A program made the translations under genes and the position numbers. The notes under the pieces are model-generated. The model made no database searches and was not told where the DNA came from. It was given only the letters and a program-made list of their open reading frames with translations. This document shows positions 53,421-61,930 of a DNA stretch of 64,000 bases, one piece after another (the stretch's first letter is position 1; every line of letters starts with the position of its first letter). Origin of the DNA: Roseibium sp. Sym1 (GTDB taxonomy: Bacteria; Pseudomonadota; Alphaproteobacteria; Rhizobiales; Stappiaceae); contig NZ_CP114786.1 in assembly GCF_027359675.1 (NCBI RefSeq), forward strand, positions 6,298,501 to 6,362,500, written 5' to 3'.

Positions 53421-53950
53421 GCGGCCGGCAACCCGCTTGCGACCGCCTTGTCCAGCACGGAGCGTGCGATCATCTTGTGGAACGGCAGGATCAGGGCAAG
53501 ATAGGCGCGACCGGCCAGGTTGTGGCGCTTGCAGCAGGTCGCGGCAAAAACCTTCGGCGCCCTCCCCGTCGTGCGAAACAAGGAGAGCCGGAAATCCTGG
53601 TGCCAGTCGTCCTCACCGAGAATGATTTCATCGTCCGTCACCGAATAGATTTTGAAGAAACCGATCCGGTCGCCGGGCGTACGGCTTCCCGGCGGCAGCC
53701 GGCTCTGCTCCAGGGCCAGCTTGTCCGTGGTTTTCATGCCGACAAGACCGGTCAGACGGTCGCGCGCCGTCAGGAGAGCGTTCATCCAGGGGATATCCGC
53801 GTTAAGGACATGATCGGCGAGAACGCGCATGTCCGCATCCTGCAGGTCCGGCCGTCCCTTGAGAGACACGGAATAACAGTCGAGAAAATCGCGCGGTGCC
53901 CGATAGGCGTTCAAAAGGCTTTCCAAGGGAAGAGTGTCGGCCTGGCTCAT
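53417..53950 (-). CDS. DUF2867 family protein
   Basis: 177 aa starting MSQADTLPLESLLNAYRAPRDFLDCYSVSLKG. GEDDWHQDFRLSLF and NLAGRAYLALILPFHKMIARSVLDKAV are the typical C-terminal half of DUF2867, related to the SRPBCC-like proteins that end many NAD-dependent epimerase-like proteins. It has no known activity. It overlaps the stop of the cupin gene by 4 nt in convergent orientation. A start at ATG 53950 is chosen; a longer frame to 54508 crosses the nitroreductase gene and is rejected. Confidence 0.82.
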   Translation of the reverse strand: MSQADTLPLESLLNAYRAPRDFLDCYSVSLKGRPDLQDADMRVLADHVLNADIPWMNALLTARDRLTGLVGMKTTDKLALEQSRLPPGSRTPGDRIGFFKIYSVTDDEIILGEDDWHQDFRLSLFRTTGRAPKVFAATCCKRHNLAGRAYLALILPFHKMIARSVLDKAVASGLPAA

Positions 53951-54083
53951 TGACTGCTCCGATGTGTTGGAGACCGAAGCAACTCTATCGCGAAACCCGA
54001 CATGGCGCGCGCGCGGATTGCCGCACCGAAGAACGGCCGCGCCATCGAGGCGGCGTTCTTCGGTCGCGGCAGTCGCACACGTG

Positions 54084-54668
54084 TCAGCCCCAGGCCCCGG
54101 CAAAGGCGATTTCTTCAAGCGGCTTGCGGTTGCTGGGGATCTCGCGGGCCTGGAGATCTTCCGGCAGATCGGCGACATCGCCACGACGGCCGATGGCAAT
54201 CGCGATATGCGGCTGGTACCGCTCAGGTACACCCAGCTTTCCGCGAATCTCGTCCTTGAGAATCCCTGCCATGCCATGGGAGTGATACCCAAGCATAGAC
54301 GCCTGAAGCGCGGCATGCGTCCAGGCGGATCCGGCATCGAAGACATGCGCGCCGTTGGCCCTGTTCGGCTTGCCGTCCTTGCCGTCCACCTCCGTGTCGG
54401 AAAAGAGATAGACCAGCGCCGAGGCATGCCGGGCCCATTCCCGGTTGAACGGGTTGAGCAGATCCACGAGCACCTGCCAGTCGGCATCGCCGCGTCTTGC
54501 ATAGACAAAACGCCAGGGCTGGAGGTTGAAGGCGGACGGCGCCCAGCGGGCAGCTTCCAGAATGGTTCTCAGATCCGCTTCCGGCATGTCGGACCGGTCA
54601 AAGGACCGGGGGGACCAGCGTTTCACGAACAGGTCTTCGACGGGATGGTCGGGCTTGCGTGCAGTCAT
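54084..54668 (-). CDS. Nitroreductase family protein
   Basis: 194 aa. The FMN-binding pattern of small nitroreductases is clear: VKRWSPRSFDRSDMPEADLRTILEAARWAPSAFNLQPWRFVYARR, then AWTHAALQASMLGYHSHGMAGI and a C-terminal IAIGRRGD near the end. Members reduce nitro or quinone compounds or remove hydride in biosynthesis, with NAD(P)H as donor. GGAGAG lies about 9 nt upstream of ATG 54668. It stands alone and its substrate is unknown. Confidence 0.9.
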   Translation of the reverse strand: MTARKPDHPVEDLFVKRWSPRSFDRSDMPEADLRTILEAARWAPSAFNLQPWRFVYARRGDADWQVLVDLLNPFNREWARHASALVYLFSDTEVDGKDGKPNRANGAHVFDAGSAWTHAALQASMLGYHSHGMAGILKDEIRGKLGVPERYQPHIAIAIGRRGDVADLPEDLQAREIPSNRKPLEEIAFAGAWG

Positions 54669-54764
54669 GCGTTCTCTCCATTGCCATGCCGGGCCCTTAA
54701 CCGCCCGGTCAGGCGGGAGATAGGAGATATTTATCTTTGTATCAAGATACTTTTCTTAAAGATA

Positions 54765-55685
54765 TTATGCGGCTGACGCCGGTCCCCGGAATTCTGCCGG
54801 TCTTGCGCTGATAGACGGCGCCACGAGAATGGCGGCCAGAACCAATATCGCCGAAAGAATTTCCCGTACGCCCAGCGCTTCCCCGAAAACCCACCAGCCG
54901 ACAAGGAACATGGTCGGCAATTCGAAGCTTCCCGCGGCCGATGTGCGCACAGGACCGACTTTCTGGCAGGCGAAGGTGAACATCAATTGCGGGATCAGTG
55001 CCGTCAGAAGCCCCATGGCCAGGATCAACCCCCATTCACCGCCCGTTGCCGGCAGCACCGAGCCCTGCCCTTCCTGGAGCGCCAGCGGCAGCAGGCCGAT
55101 GATCGACCCGGTGAGGCCGCAGGCGGTGCGCTCCAGCGAATTGAGCTCTCCCGCGAGACCGCTCAGGACCACGACCAGGAAGCCGAAGGCAACCGGTGCC
55201 GGAATGGCCCAGACAAGGGCGGAAAAGACCTCCGGCGACAGGGACGAGGGATCGAGCAGCAGGGCGGCGGCGGCGATCACCTGACCGGCCGCCGCGAAGG
55301 ACCGCCAGGTGAGCGCCTGGCGCAGCAGCACCCAGGCGAACAAGGCCGCAAACACCGGATAGGACATGTAGACAACCCCGGCCGCGGCCACCGGTGCCGA
55401 GCCGAGCGCTTCGAGATAACCGATCAGGCTGAGACTGAAGACAGCGCCGGCCCCCATCAGGAGCAGCGCGCCGCCGCGCTTTTTCCGGTCAAGGGGCAGA
55501 AACGGCAACAGAAACAGCGCCGAAAAGCCATACCGGTAGAGGGCGATCGTCGCCGGACCCGTGCCAAGTCCCTGAAGCTCCCGCACGAAAAGCGGGACGA
55601 GGCCGAAACAGACGGCCGAAGCGGCAATGACAAGCGTTGCGCTGGTGGGACCGAAGCGAAACCGGGAGAGTGTTCTGGTGATCAT
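54765..55685 (-). CDS. DMT superfamily (EamA-type) transporter
   Basis: 306 aa with ten predicted membrane helices in two EamA halves: VIAASAVCFGLVPLFVRELQGLGTGPATIALYRYGFSALFLLPFLPLDRKKRGGALLLMGAG, then GVVYMSYPVFAALFAWVLLRQALTWRSFAAAGQVIAAAALLL, and in the second half GPVRTSAAGSFELPTMFLVGWWVFGEALGVREILSAILVLAAI. Members export amino acids, purines or other metabolites. It diverges from a LysR-type gene over a 78-nt gap that has two palindromes, a usual regulator-exporter pair. Confidence 0.9.
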   Translation of the reverse strand: MITRTLSRFRFGPTSATLVIAASAVCFGLVPLFVRELQGLGTGPATIALYRYGFSALFLLPFLPLDRKKRGGALLLMGAGAVFSLSLIGYLEALGSAPVAAAGVVYMSYPVFAALFAWVLLRQALTWRSFAAAGQVIAAAALLLDPSSLSPEVFSALVWAIPAPVAFGFLVVVLSGLAGELNSLERTACGLTGSIIGLLPLALQEGQGSVLPATGGEWGLILAMGLLTALIPQLMFTFACQKVGPVRTSAAGSFELPTMFLVGWWVFGEALGVREILSAILVLAAILVAPSISARPAEFRGPASAA

Positions 55686-55715
55686 GACCTGTCGATACAG
55701 CCGGAAATTATAAAA

Positions 55716-55757
55716 ATGAAATTCCTAGTTTTCATTCTCTATATGAAATGATTTCAT
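55716..55757. promoter_or_regulatory. Two palindromes in the DMT/LysR divergent promoter
   Basis: ATGAAA (55716-55721) with TTTCAT (55730-55735) around 8 nt, and the perfect 15-bp palindrome ATGAAAT-G-ATTTCAT at 55743-55757. Both contain the ATGAAA/TTTCAT half-sites and lie in the 78-nt gap between divergent genes, as expected for LysR-type binding sites. Confidence 0.65.
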
Positions 55758-55763
55758 GATCGA

Positions 55764-56708
55764 ATGATCCCGCGACTCGCCATTCATCACCTCACTCTGC
55801 TCTCCTCCCTCGCGGAGACCGGCAGCATGACCGCCTCCGCCTCCCGCCTGGGCGTGACCCAGTCCGCGGCCTCGCACCGGCTGCGGGAAGCCGAGCGCCG
55901 GCTTGGCGTGCAGCTCGCCCGCCGGGCCGATGCCGGCATCGAGCTGACCGCCGAGGGCGAACGGCTGCGCCACCTCGGCGAAAGCTTTCTGGGCGAGCTG
56001 TTCCGCCTGGAACAGGAACTCGAGGCGTCCGCGCGCGAGAAACGCGACCTGGTCCGCCTCGGCCAGGCGACCTACAGCCGCTATCACTGGTTTCCAGCCT
56101 TCCTGGACTACCTCGAGGAAACGGATCCGACCCTTTCCGTCGACCTGGCCGGGCGCGCCACCGCCCATCCGCTCGCTTCCCTGCTGGACGGATCCGTGGA
56201 TGTCTCCCTTGTCTTCGGACGGGAGCCTGCGCTCTCCCGGTTCAAGTCGATCAAGCTCGGTTCGGACCCGATCGTCGCGGTTCTCGCCAGGAACCATCCT
56301 CTGGCGGCCGAACCGGTCGTCAACAGCGAAAACATGGGAGACGAACGTTTCTTCGTCTACCCGCTGACGGCAGAGCCCGGCTTCGACTGGACAACGCTTC
56401 TCGGTTCCCCCACGAAGCCGTTCCGGCGGCTCAGTCCCATGCCCACACCCGAGGCGGTGATCGACCTTGTCCGCGCCAGTTTCGGCGTGGCCATCTTCAG
56501 CAAGTGGGCGATCGAACCGGAACTGGCGGACGGCACCCTTGTGTCCCGTCCGATTGCCGAAGGCGGCATCTCGCTCGACTGGTGGTGTGTGCGCCGCGCA
56601 TCCGATCCCGAAGACAGCCCGTCCGCCCGCCTCGCCGCCGTGCTGGCCTCCTGGAGCCGCGACACGGACCGGGCCCTGTCGACGCTGGCTTTCGGCGGCG
56701 GCGCCTAG
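55764..56708 (+). CDS. LysR family transcriptional regulator
   Basis: 314 aa. The N-terminal HTH is RLAIHHLTLLSSLAETGSMTASASRLGVTQSAASHRLREAERRLGVQLARRADAGIELTAEGERLRHLGESF, of MetR-like type. The C-terminal LysR_substrate domain starts near residue 90 (LVRLGQATYSRYHWFPAFLDYLEETDPTLSVDL). It is divergent from the DMT exporter and probably activates it. The first ATG follows the palindromic operator by 6 nt, so the promoter overlaps the coding start. Confidence 0.93.
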   Translation: MIPRLAIHHLTLLSSLAETGSMTASASRLGVTQSAASHRLREAERRLGVQLARRADAGIELTAEGERLRHLGESFLGELFRLEQELEASAREKRDLVRLGQATYSRYHWFPAFLDYLEETDPTLSVDLAGRATAHPLASLLDGSVDVSLVFGREPALSRFKSIKLGSDPIVAVLARNHPLAAEPVVNSENMGDERFFVYPLTAEPGFDWTTLLGSPTKPFRRLSPMPTPEAVIDLVRASFGVAIFSKWAIEPELADGTLVSRPIAEGGISLDWWCVRRASDPEDSPSARLAAVLASWSRDTDRALSTLAFGGGA

Positions 56709-56741
56709 AGTTCTTCGACAACAGCAGCCTCAAACACTGCG

Positions 56742-56844
56742 TCATCCTGAGGAAGCGCGAAGCGCTGTCTCGAAGGACGGGCGACTCGTTCCTTGAGTTC
56801 GCAGTGGATCCTTCGAGACGCCGCTTTGCGGCTCCTCAGGATGA
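56742..56844. repeat. REP-type nested palindrome
   Basis: 36-nt arms: 56742-56777 (TCATCCTGAGGA, inner hairpin AGCGC-GAA-GCGCT, GTCTCGAAGGA) against 56809-56844, which reads inward TCATCCTGAGGA, GCCGC-AAA-GCGGC, GTCTCGAAGGA. The outer and inner blocks match exactly, while the small hairpins differ in sequence but keep their pairing, a compensatory pattern. It resembles the large palindromic units of rhizobial-type genomes. A degenerate relative lies at 49873-49958. Confidence 0.82.
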
Positions 56845-56870
56845 GGCTGAAAGTTTGGCGAACTTCCTAG

Positions 56871-57136
56871 GCTATAGTGACAAGTTAACGACTGGCATCG
56901 TTGGGGTCAGGATCGTTTTCCTGAACAGACGGAAAGCGCAAGGAAGCGCAGCGCACTTTCGAGCATTTCCAACGCCTTCAGGGACGATCCTGGACCAACC
57001 CCGAAGGGGCCGTCCGAAAATCGGGTAATTTCTGCGTCGCATATCGTCGAACATGCCCCGCATGTCCGTCCTCCATGCTCCTTGAAATGACCCGATTTTC
57101 GGGCGGCGCTGCCAATCGTTAATTTGTCACTACAGC
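56871..57136. repeat. MITE-like element, copy 2
   Basis: 266 bp. Terminal inverted repeats are GCTATAGTGACAAGTTAACG on the left, and the right end read inward is GCTGTAGTGACAAATTAACG. A perfect 4-bp duplication CTAG flanks it (56867-56870 and 57137-57140), as made by IS5-type transposases. The internal inverted repeat is CGAAAATCGGGTAATTTC at 57015-57032 with its partner about 50 nt on. Same orientation as the copy at 34319-34582. Confidence 0.87.
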
Positions 57137-57214
57137 CTAGATCCTTCTGGCCGCTTACTTGCAACTTGGCCTAAGCTGCCACCGGAGATATTCGTTGGGG
57201 CACGGGAGAGGCTG

Positions 57215-58576
57215 ATGGAGGGACTGCCCGACATGGCCCGCAAGCGCGGGCTCGTTCTGGCCATGGGCGGCCTCGGCGGCCTGGTGATGCTCGACGAGAC
57301 CATCCTCGGCGTGTCCCTTCCTGCCATCCGCTCCGACTTGGGCCTGTCGCCGACGACGACGCACTGGATCATCAACTCCTACATGCTCGCCTTCACCTGT
57401 TTCGCGGCCATCGGCGGCAAGGCGATCGATCTGATCGGGCTGCGGCCGGCGCTTGTCATCAGCAGCGTGGTCTTTGCGGTTGCCAGCCTGCTGGCCGGGT
57501 TTGCAGACAGCGCCACCATGCTGATCACAATGCGGGTGATCCAGGGTCTGTGCGCGGCAATCATGTTCCCGATGACGCTGGCCGCCGCCACCCTGACATT
57601 CGACGAGACCGAACGCGGCCGCGCCATCGGAACCCTGGCCGGCATGGCGACGGTCTTCCTCGCGGCCGGGCCATTTCTCGGCGGCGTGCTGACGGAGTTC
57701 CTGTCCTGGCGATGGGTGTTCTGGATCAATATTCCGATTGTTGCCGCCGGCAGTGCCCTGGCCTGCCTGCTCTGGCGCAACCCGGCGGTGCCGCGGCCAA
57801 GGCCGGTGATTGACCGGATCGGGCTGGTCCTTCTGCTGATCGGCATGACAGGGCTGATCTTCGGTCTCATGGAAGGCCCGGATTTCGGCTGGGGTACACC
57901 TGCTATCCTTGGAAGCCTGGTGGCAGGCACGATTGGCCTGGCGGTTTTCGTTGCCTATGAGGCCAGGCAGGCCAGGCCGCTGATCGATGTGCACCTGTTT
58001 CGACTGAAGGCCTTTCACGCCAGCGCCCTGGTCATTCTGCTCACCCAGATGAGCAAGATCGTGGTGGCGGTCTTCGTGCCGCATTTCCTTCAGCTCGACA
58101 TGAAGTTCAGTGCCCTTTACGCGGGGCTGGCCACGGTGATTGCGGTCTTTCCGTTTCCCTTCCTCGCCTCGCCCGCCGGAAAATTTTCCGACCTGCATGG
58201 GTCCCGCCGACCGGTGCTGACGGCGCTTTTGGTCGTTGCCGCCGCCAATGCGGCCATCGGCGGGCTGATGTATCTTCAAAACTACTGGGCGCTCGCTCCC
58301 GCGCTCCTCCTATGGGGCATCGCCCTGCCTTTCGCGATGATTCCGACCGGCCGCCTTACCGCCAACGCGGTACCAAAAGACAAGCAGGGGGAGGTCAGCG
58401 GCCTGGTCATAACCGCGCGGCTGGTCGGCGGCACACTCGGTGTCACCATGGGCAGCGTCCTGCTGGCCATGGGCGCCGGATTCAGTTCCATCTTCTGGGT
58501 GATGGGCGCATTGCTGCTGTCATGCGGCATCTACGGGGCAACAGCTCTTGCAAAAGATGCACCGGCCACGAAATAG
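57215..58576 (+). CDS. MFS transporter (DHA2-type drug exporter-like)
   Basis: 453 aa with about 14 membrane segments expected of DHA2 proteins. Motifs are MLDETILGVSLPAIRSDLGLSPTTTHWIINSYMLAFTCFAAIGGKAIDLIGLRPALVIS (motif A variant in the second loop) and RVIQGLCAAIMFPMTLAAATLTF, then AAGPFLGGVLTEFLSWRWVFWINIPI (motif C region). It probably exports drugs or metabolites by proton antiport. No regulator is adjacent; the MITE ends about 75 nt upstream, so its promoter may lie within or next to that element. MEGLPDM start; a later in-frame ATG at residue 7 is possible. Confidence 0.9.
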   Translation: MEGLPDMARKRGLVLAMGGLGGLVMLDETILGVSLPAIRSDLGLSPTTTHWIINSYMLAFTCFAAIGGKAIDLIGLRPALVISSVVFAVASLLAGFADSATMLITMRVIQGLCAAIMFPMTLAAATLTFDETERGRAIGTLAGMATVFLAAGPFLGGVLTEFLSWRWVFWINIPIVAAGSALACLLWRNPAVPRPRPVIDRIGLVLLLIGMTGLIFGLMEGPDFGWGTPAILGSLVAGTIGLAVFVAYEARQARPLIDVHLFRLKAFHASALVILLTQMSKIVVAVFVPHFLQLDMKFSALYAGLATVIAVFPFPFLASPAGKFSDLHGSRRPVLTALLVVAAANAAIGGLMYLQNYWALAPALLLWGIALPFAMIPTGRLTANAVPKDKQGEVSGLVITARLVGGTLGVTMGSVLLAMGAGFSSIFWVMGALLLSCGIYGATALAKDAPATK

Positions 58577-58584
58577 AACACGTT

Positions 58585-60096
58585 TCAGGCGAAATCGCTG
58601 CTGAACTGCTCGCGCAGCACGTTTTTCTGGATCTTGCCCATTGTGTTTCGCGGCAGCGTTTCCAGCACATGGACCATTTTGGGCTGCTTGAACTTCGCGA
58701 GCCGGTCACCAAGTGCGGCCTGGACCGTATCGCGATCCAGTGCGGCGCCGTTCCTCGGAGCCAGCACGGCGACGACCGCCTCGCCGAAATCGGGATGCGG
58801 CACGCCGATCACCGCGCTTTCGGCAACCCCGGGCAATTCGTCCAGCAGGGCCTCTACTTCGGCGGGATAGACGTTAAAGCCACCGGTGATGATCAGGTCC
58901 TTGGACCGGCCGACGATCGACACGTAGCCATCTTCGTCGATCCGGCCCATGTCTCCGGAGATGAAATAACCGTCGACCCGGAATTCCTGAGCGGTTTTCT
59001 CCGGCATGCGCCAGTAGCCCTGAAACACGTTCGGACCCTTGATCTCGATAATCCCGACGTCGCCCCGTGGAACCTCCCGCCCCGTTTTCGGATCGACCAC
59101 GCGCAGCCCGACACCCGGCAACGGAAATCCGACCGTGCCGGGCCGCCGCTCGCCGTCATAGGGATTGGACGTGTTCATGTTGGTTTCGGTCATGCCGTAG
59201 CGCTCCAGGATGGCGTGTCCCGTGCGCGCGGAGAACTCCTTGTGGACCTCGGCGGAAAGCGGTGCCGAACCGGAAATGAACAACCGCATGTGGCTCGCCA
59301 GCTCCTTCGTGAACCGGTCGGAGCCGAGCAGCCGCGTGTAGAACGTCGGCACGCCCATCATCGACGTTGCCCTGGGCAGTGCCGCCAGCACCTGGTCGAG
59401 ATCGAACTTCGGCAGGAACAGCATGGACCCACCGGCCATCATCAGGCAGTTGGTCGCCACAAACAGGCCATGGGTATGGAAGATCGGCAGGGCGTGCAGC
59501 AGCACATCGTCTTCCGTGAACCGCCAGTACCCGACCATGGTGCGCGAATTGGACGCCAGATTGCCGTGGCTGAGCATCGCGCCCTTGGACCGTCCGGTCG
59601 TTCCGGACGTGTAAAGGATCGCGGCAAGATCCTCGTCCTCCCGCGGCCTCGTATCGTATTCGGCCGGCATTCCGTCCGCCAGTTGACGCAGGGTGCCCTC
59701 CCCGTTGGCGTCAAGCGTCTGCAGCTTCGCCCCCGCTTTCTGCGCGATTCCTGCAAGCGCGTCGGCCTTTTCCGGGTCGCAGACAAAAACCGCGGGCTCC
59801 GCGTCGCCGACAAAATAGGCGACCTCGGCCGGCGTATAGGCCGTGTTGAGCGGCAGGAAGACGCCACCGGCGCGGATCGTGCCCAGATAGACCATCAGCG
59901 CGTCGGCCGTTTTCTCCACCTGGACCGCAACCCTGTCTCCGGGCTTCACGCCGAGCTTCTGCAGGGCACCCGCATACTGGGCCGAGCGGGCGAACATGTC
60001 CCGGTAGGTCTGCACCGTTCCATCCGCGAGTTCCAGAAACACCTTGTCCCTGTCGGGAATGAAGGCGGTCAGGGCGTCGAAGAGATGGTTGCTCAT
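58585..60096 (-). CDS. matB: Malonyl-CoA synthetase (MatB-like AMP-forming acyl-CoA ligase)
   Basis: 503 aa, the length of rhizobial MatB. The N-terminus MSNHLFDAL is typical. The AMP-binding P-loop is AAILYTSGTTGRSKGAMLSHGNLASN (about residues 156-181), with ERYGMTETNMNTSNPYDGERRPGTVGFPLPGV and YFISGDMGRIDEDGYVSIVGRSKDLIITGGFNVYPAEVE as A5 to A8. The A10 lysine is in LPRNTMGKIQK. It makes malonyl-CoA from malonate, ATP and CoA. No MatA decarboxylase or MatC transporter is next to it. It converges with the MFS gene, 8 nt apart. Confidence 0.93.
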   Translation of the reverse strand: MSNHLFDALTAFIPDRDKVFLELADGTVQTYRDMFARSAQYAGALQKLGVKPGDRVAVQVEKTADALMVYLGTIRAGGVFLPLNTAYTPAEVAYFVGDAEPAVFVCDPEKADALAGIAQKAGAKLQTLDANGEGTLRQLADGMPAEYDTRPREDEDLAAILYTSGTTGRSKGAMLSHGNLASNSRTMVGYWRFTEDDVLLHALPIFHTHGLFVATNCLMMAGGSMLFLPKFDLDQVLAALPRATSMMGVPTFYTRLLGSDRFTKELASHMRLFISGSAPLSAEVHKEFSARTGHAILERYGMTETNMNTSNPYDGERRPGTVGFPLPGVGLRVVDPKTGREVPRGDVGIIEIKGPNVFQGYWRMPEKTAQEFRVDGYFISGDMGRIDEDGYVSIVGRSKDLIITGGFNVYPAEVEALLDELPGVAESAVIGVPHPDFGEAVVAVLAPRNGAALDRDTVQAALGDRLAKFKQPKMVHVLETLPRNTMGKIQKNVLREQFSSDFA

Positions 60097-60323
60097 GTTC
60101 AGGAATCCGGACTGGCGGGCAAGGTGATGCTCAAATTTAAAGCAAGTCTCCGTATTTTGGGCAAGTCCACATCCGTCATTTGTACAATCTTACGCTTTCC
60201 TAAACGTTTCGCGACATGCTGATGATTGGCCACGTATTTGCTTTGCCTAAAAATCCGCAAACTCGGCTGTGATGTGAGATCTGCCCCCGCTTGCAACACA
60301 GCAAACGCGACAAGGATCCATTC

Positions 60324-60977
60324 ATGTCGACATCAAGGCCGCTGACACTTGCCGAATTCATCGCAGACGGTGCCATCCATGTTATCGGGATCTGCCTGGG
60401 ACTGACCGCGACCGTCATTCTCGCGGCAACGCTCTGGAACACCGGCGATGCGGCACGGCAGGCGACCGTGATGATCTATGCCGCCTGCCTGATGGCCATG
60501 CTGATCTGTTCCGCGCTCTACAACATGTTCGCCCGGGATCACAAAACCGGGATCCTGAGGCGGCTGGATCATGCCGCCATTTTCCTGCTGATCGCCGGAA
60601 CCTACACGCCGCTTGCCGCAATGATCATCGGCGGCTGGACAGGCGGCATCCTGCTCGCGGTCGTTTGGACCGGCGCACTGACCGGTGCCGTGGTCAAGCT
60701 GCTGCACCTGACCGGCCTGGACAAGCTGACCGTGCCGATCTATCTCGGCCTTGGCTGGGTTGTCGTGTTCGCGGCCAATCCGCTGATCGAGAAGGCTTCC
60801 ACCTTCGGCTTCTACATGATCCTGGCCGGCGGCCTGCTCTATACGATCGGCACGGTGTTCTATGCCTGGAAGCGGCTGCCATTCCAGAATGCCATCTGGC
60901 ACGCTTTCGTGCTGGCCGCGGCGGTCTGCCATTTCTCCGCGGTTTTTCACGATGTCGCGCTCGTGCAGGCGGTCTGA
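60324..60977 (+). CDS. Hemolysin III family (PAQR-type) membrane protein
   Basis: 217 aa with seven membrane segments. Family features are LAEFIADGAIHVIGICLGL, SALYNMFARDHKTGILRRLDHAAIFLLIAGTYTP, and NAIWHAFVLAAAVCHFSAVFHDV. The scattered His and Asp residues form the zinc site of PAQR proteins. Members are integral inner membrane proteins, with a proposed role in membrane lipid state. ATG 60324 is chosen over the frame start at 60291 because AAGGA is about 9 nt upstream and MSTSRP leads directly into the fold. Confidence 0.92.
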   Translation: MSTSRPLTLAEFIADGAIHVIGICLGLTATVILAATLWNTGDAARQATVMIYAACLMAMLICSALYNMFARDHKTGILRRLDHAAIFLLIAGTYTPLAAMIIGGWTGGILLAVVWTGALTGAVVKLLHLTGLDKLTVPIYLGLGWVVVFAANPLIEKASTFGFYMILAGGLLYTIGTVFYAWKRLPFQNAIWHAFVLAAAVCHFSAVFHDVALVQAV

Positions 60978-60978
60978 C

Positions 60979-61010
60979 AAAAAAAAGCAGTTCACCCGAA
61001 GATGAACTGC
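60979..61010 (-). terminator. Terminator of the L,D-transpeptidase gene
   Basis: On the minus strand: GCAGTTCA (61010-61003), loop, TGAACTGC (60994-60987), then eight T (complement of A run 60979-60986). It begins 22 nt after the stop codon. Confidence 0.85.
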
Positions 61011-61032
61011 CTTGAATGCGCGAAATCGATTG

Positions 61033-61770
61033 TCAGGCTTCGCTGCCCGAGTCCTTTTTCAGAACAACCACCTTTGTCCGAAGCGGCACCCGGTTGAACA
61101 GGTCGATCACGTCCTGCTGCCACATGCGGATGCAACCGGAGGAGACGTTCTTGCCGATGGAGTTTGGCTGGTTGGTACCGTGGATGCGGTAAAGCGTGTC
61201 CGTCGCGCCCTGCCACAGATCCATGGCACGCGCGCCGAGCGGGTTCTTCAAACCGGCCGGGTAGCCCTTTTCCCAGTAGCGTTCCAGGGACGGTTTGCGG
61301 GCGATCATTTCGCGTGGAGGGCGCCAGATAGGATGCGGCCGCTTGACGCGAATGAGCGCCTCGCCGGACCAGGCAAATCCGGCACGGCCGACGCCGATGC
61401 CGTAACGCAGTGCCTTGCCGCCACCAAGCGTCCAATAGAGGAAATTGTGATAGGGGTCGACGATAACGGTGCCCGGCCGTTCGCGTGTCTTGTACTCGAC
61501 AACCTGGCGCCAGTATTTCTTGTCGAATTTCTTGTAGTTGATGGCCGGCCAGGTGAAATCGCCGTCCGGCAACGCCGCATAGGCCGTGGCGTAATCGAAT
61601 TCTTCATCCGGCAGCGCGGGCTGGTCGGGAAGACCGACGATATCGGCGGTCTGGCACCCTGCAAGGGTCAGCGCACCCAAGGCAACGCTCCCGGCCAGGA
61701 AGGCGCGCCGGCTCGGTCCGCCGCCTTCGTGTTGGCGTTCAAATTCGTTCAGCGGTTCGGTACGCTTCAT
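61033..61770 (-). CDS. L,D-transpeptidase (YkuD family) lipoprotein
   Basis: 245 aa. The N-terminus MKRTEPLNEFERQHEGGGPSRRAFLAGSVALGALTLAGCQT has twin arginines and a lipobox LAGC, so it is likely a Tat-exported lipoprotein. The YkuD catalytic domain covers GTVIVDPYHNFLYWTLGGGKALRYGIGVGRAGFAWSG to RIHGTNQPNSIGKNVSSGCIRMWQQDVIDLF, with His197 and nucleophile Cys213. It makes 3-3 cross-links in peptidoglycan or attaches proteins to it, in the periplasm. It is followed by a strong terminator and diverges from the dipeptidase gene. Confidence 0.95.
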   Translation of the reverse strand: MKRTEPLNEFERQHEGGGPSRRAFLAGSVALGALTLAGCQTADIVGLPDQPALPDEEFDYATAYAALPDGDFTWPAINYKKFDKKYWRQVVEYKTRERPGTVIVDPYHNFLYWTLGGGKALRYGIGVGRAGFAWSGEALIRVKRPHPIWRPPREMIARKPSLERYWEKGYPAGLKNPLGARAMDLWQGATDTLYRIHGTNQPNSIGKNVSSGCIRMWQQDVIDLFNRVPLRTKVVVLKKDSGSEA

Positions 61771-61930
61771 GGGACCTCTCGTGGGACCTGCGAAAATCTG
61801 GGCTCTTTCTTGCGGCAGCTTTTCAACAGTTGCAAGTCACTTTCTCAAAGCCACCTTACATTCATGGGAGGAATGCTTAGATTAGCCGTTGCCGTTCCGG
61901 CGTAACGCTGCCCACCTCCAAGGACCCTCC

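Larger units (their letters stand above)
56709..57214. other. Repeat-filled interval of about 500 nt between lysR and an MFS gene
   Basis: No gene. It is packed with a REP-type nested palindrome (56742-56844) and a MITE copy (56871-57136). A GGAGA-type site at about 57184 lies too far upstream of the MFS start to be its ribosome site. Confidence 0.75.

Noticed and set aside
58312..60222. 636-codon plus-strand frame opposite matB
   Set aside because: Antisense to the MatB gene with all acyl-ligase motifs on the other strand; no protein-like pattern.
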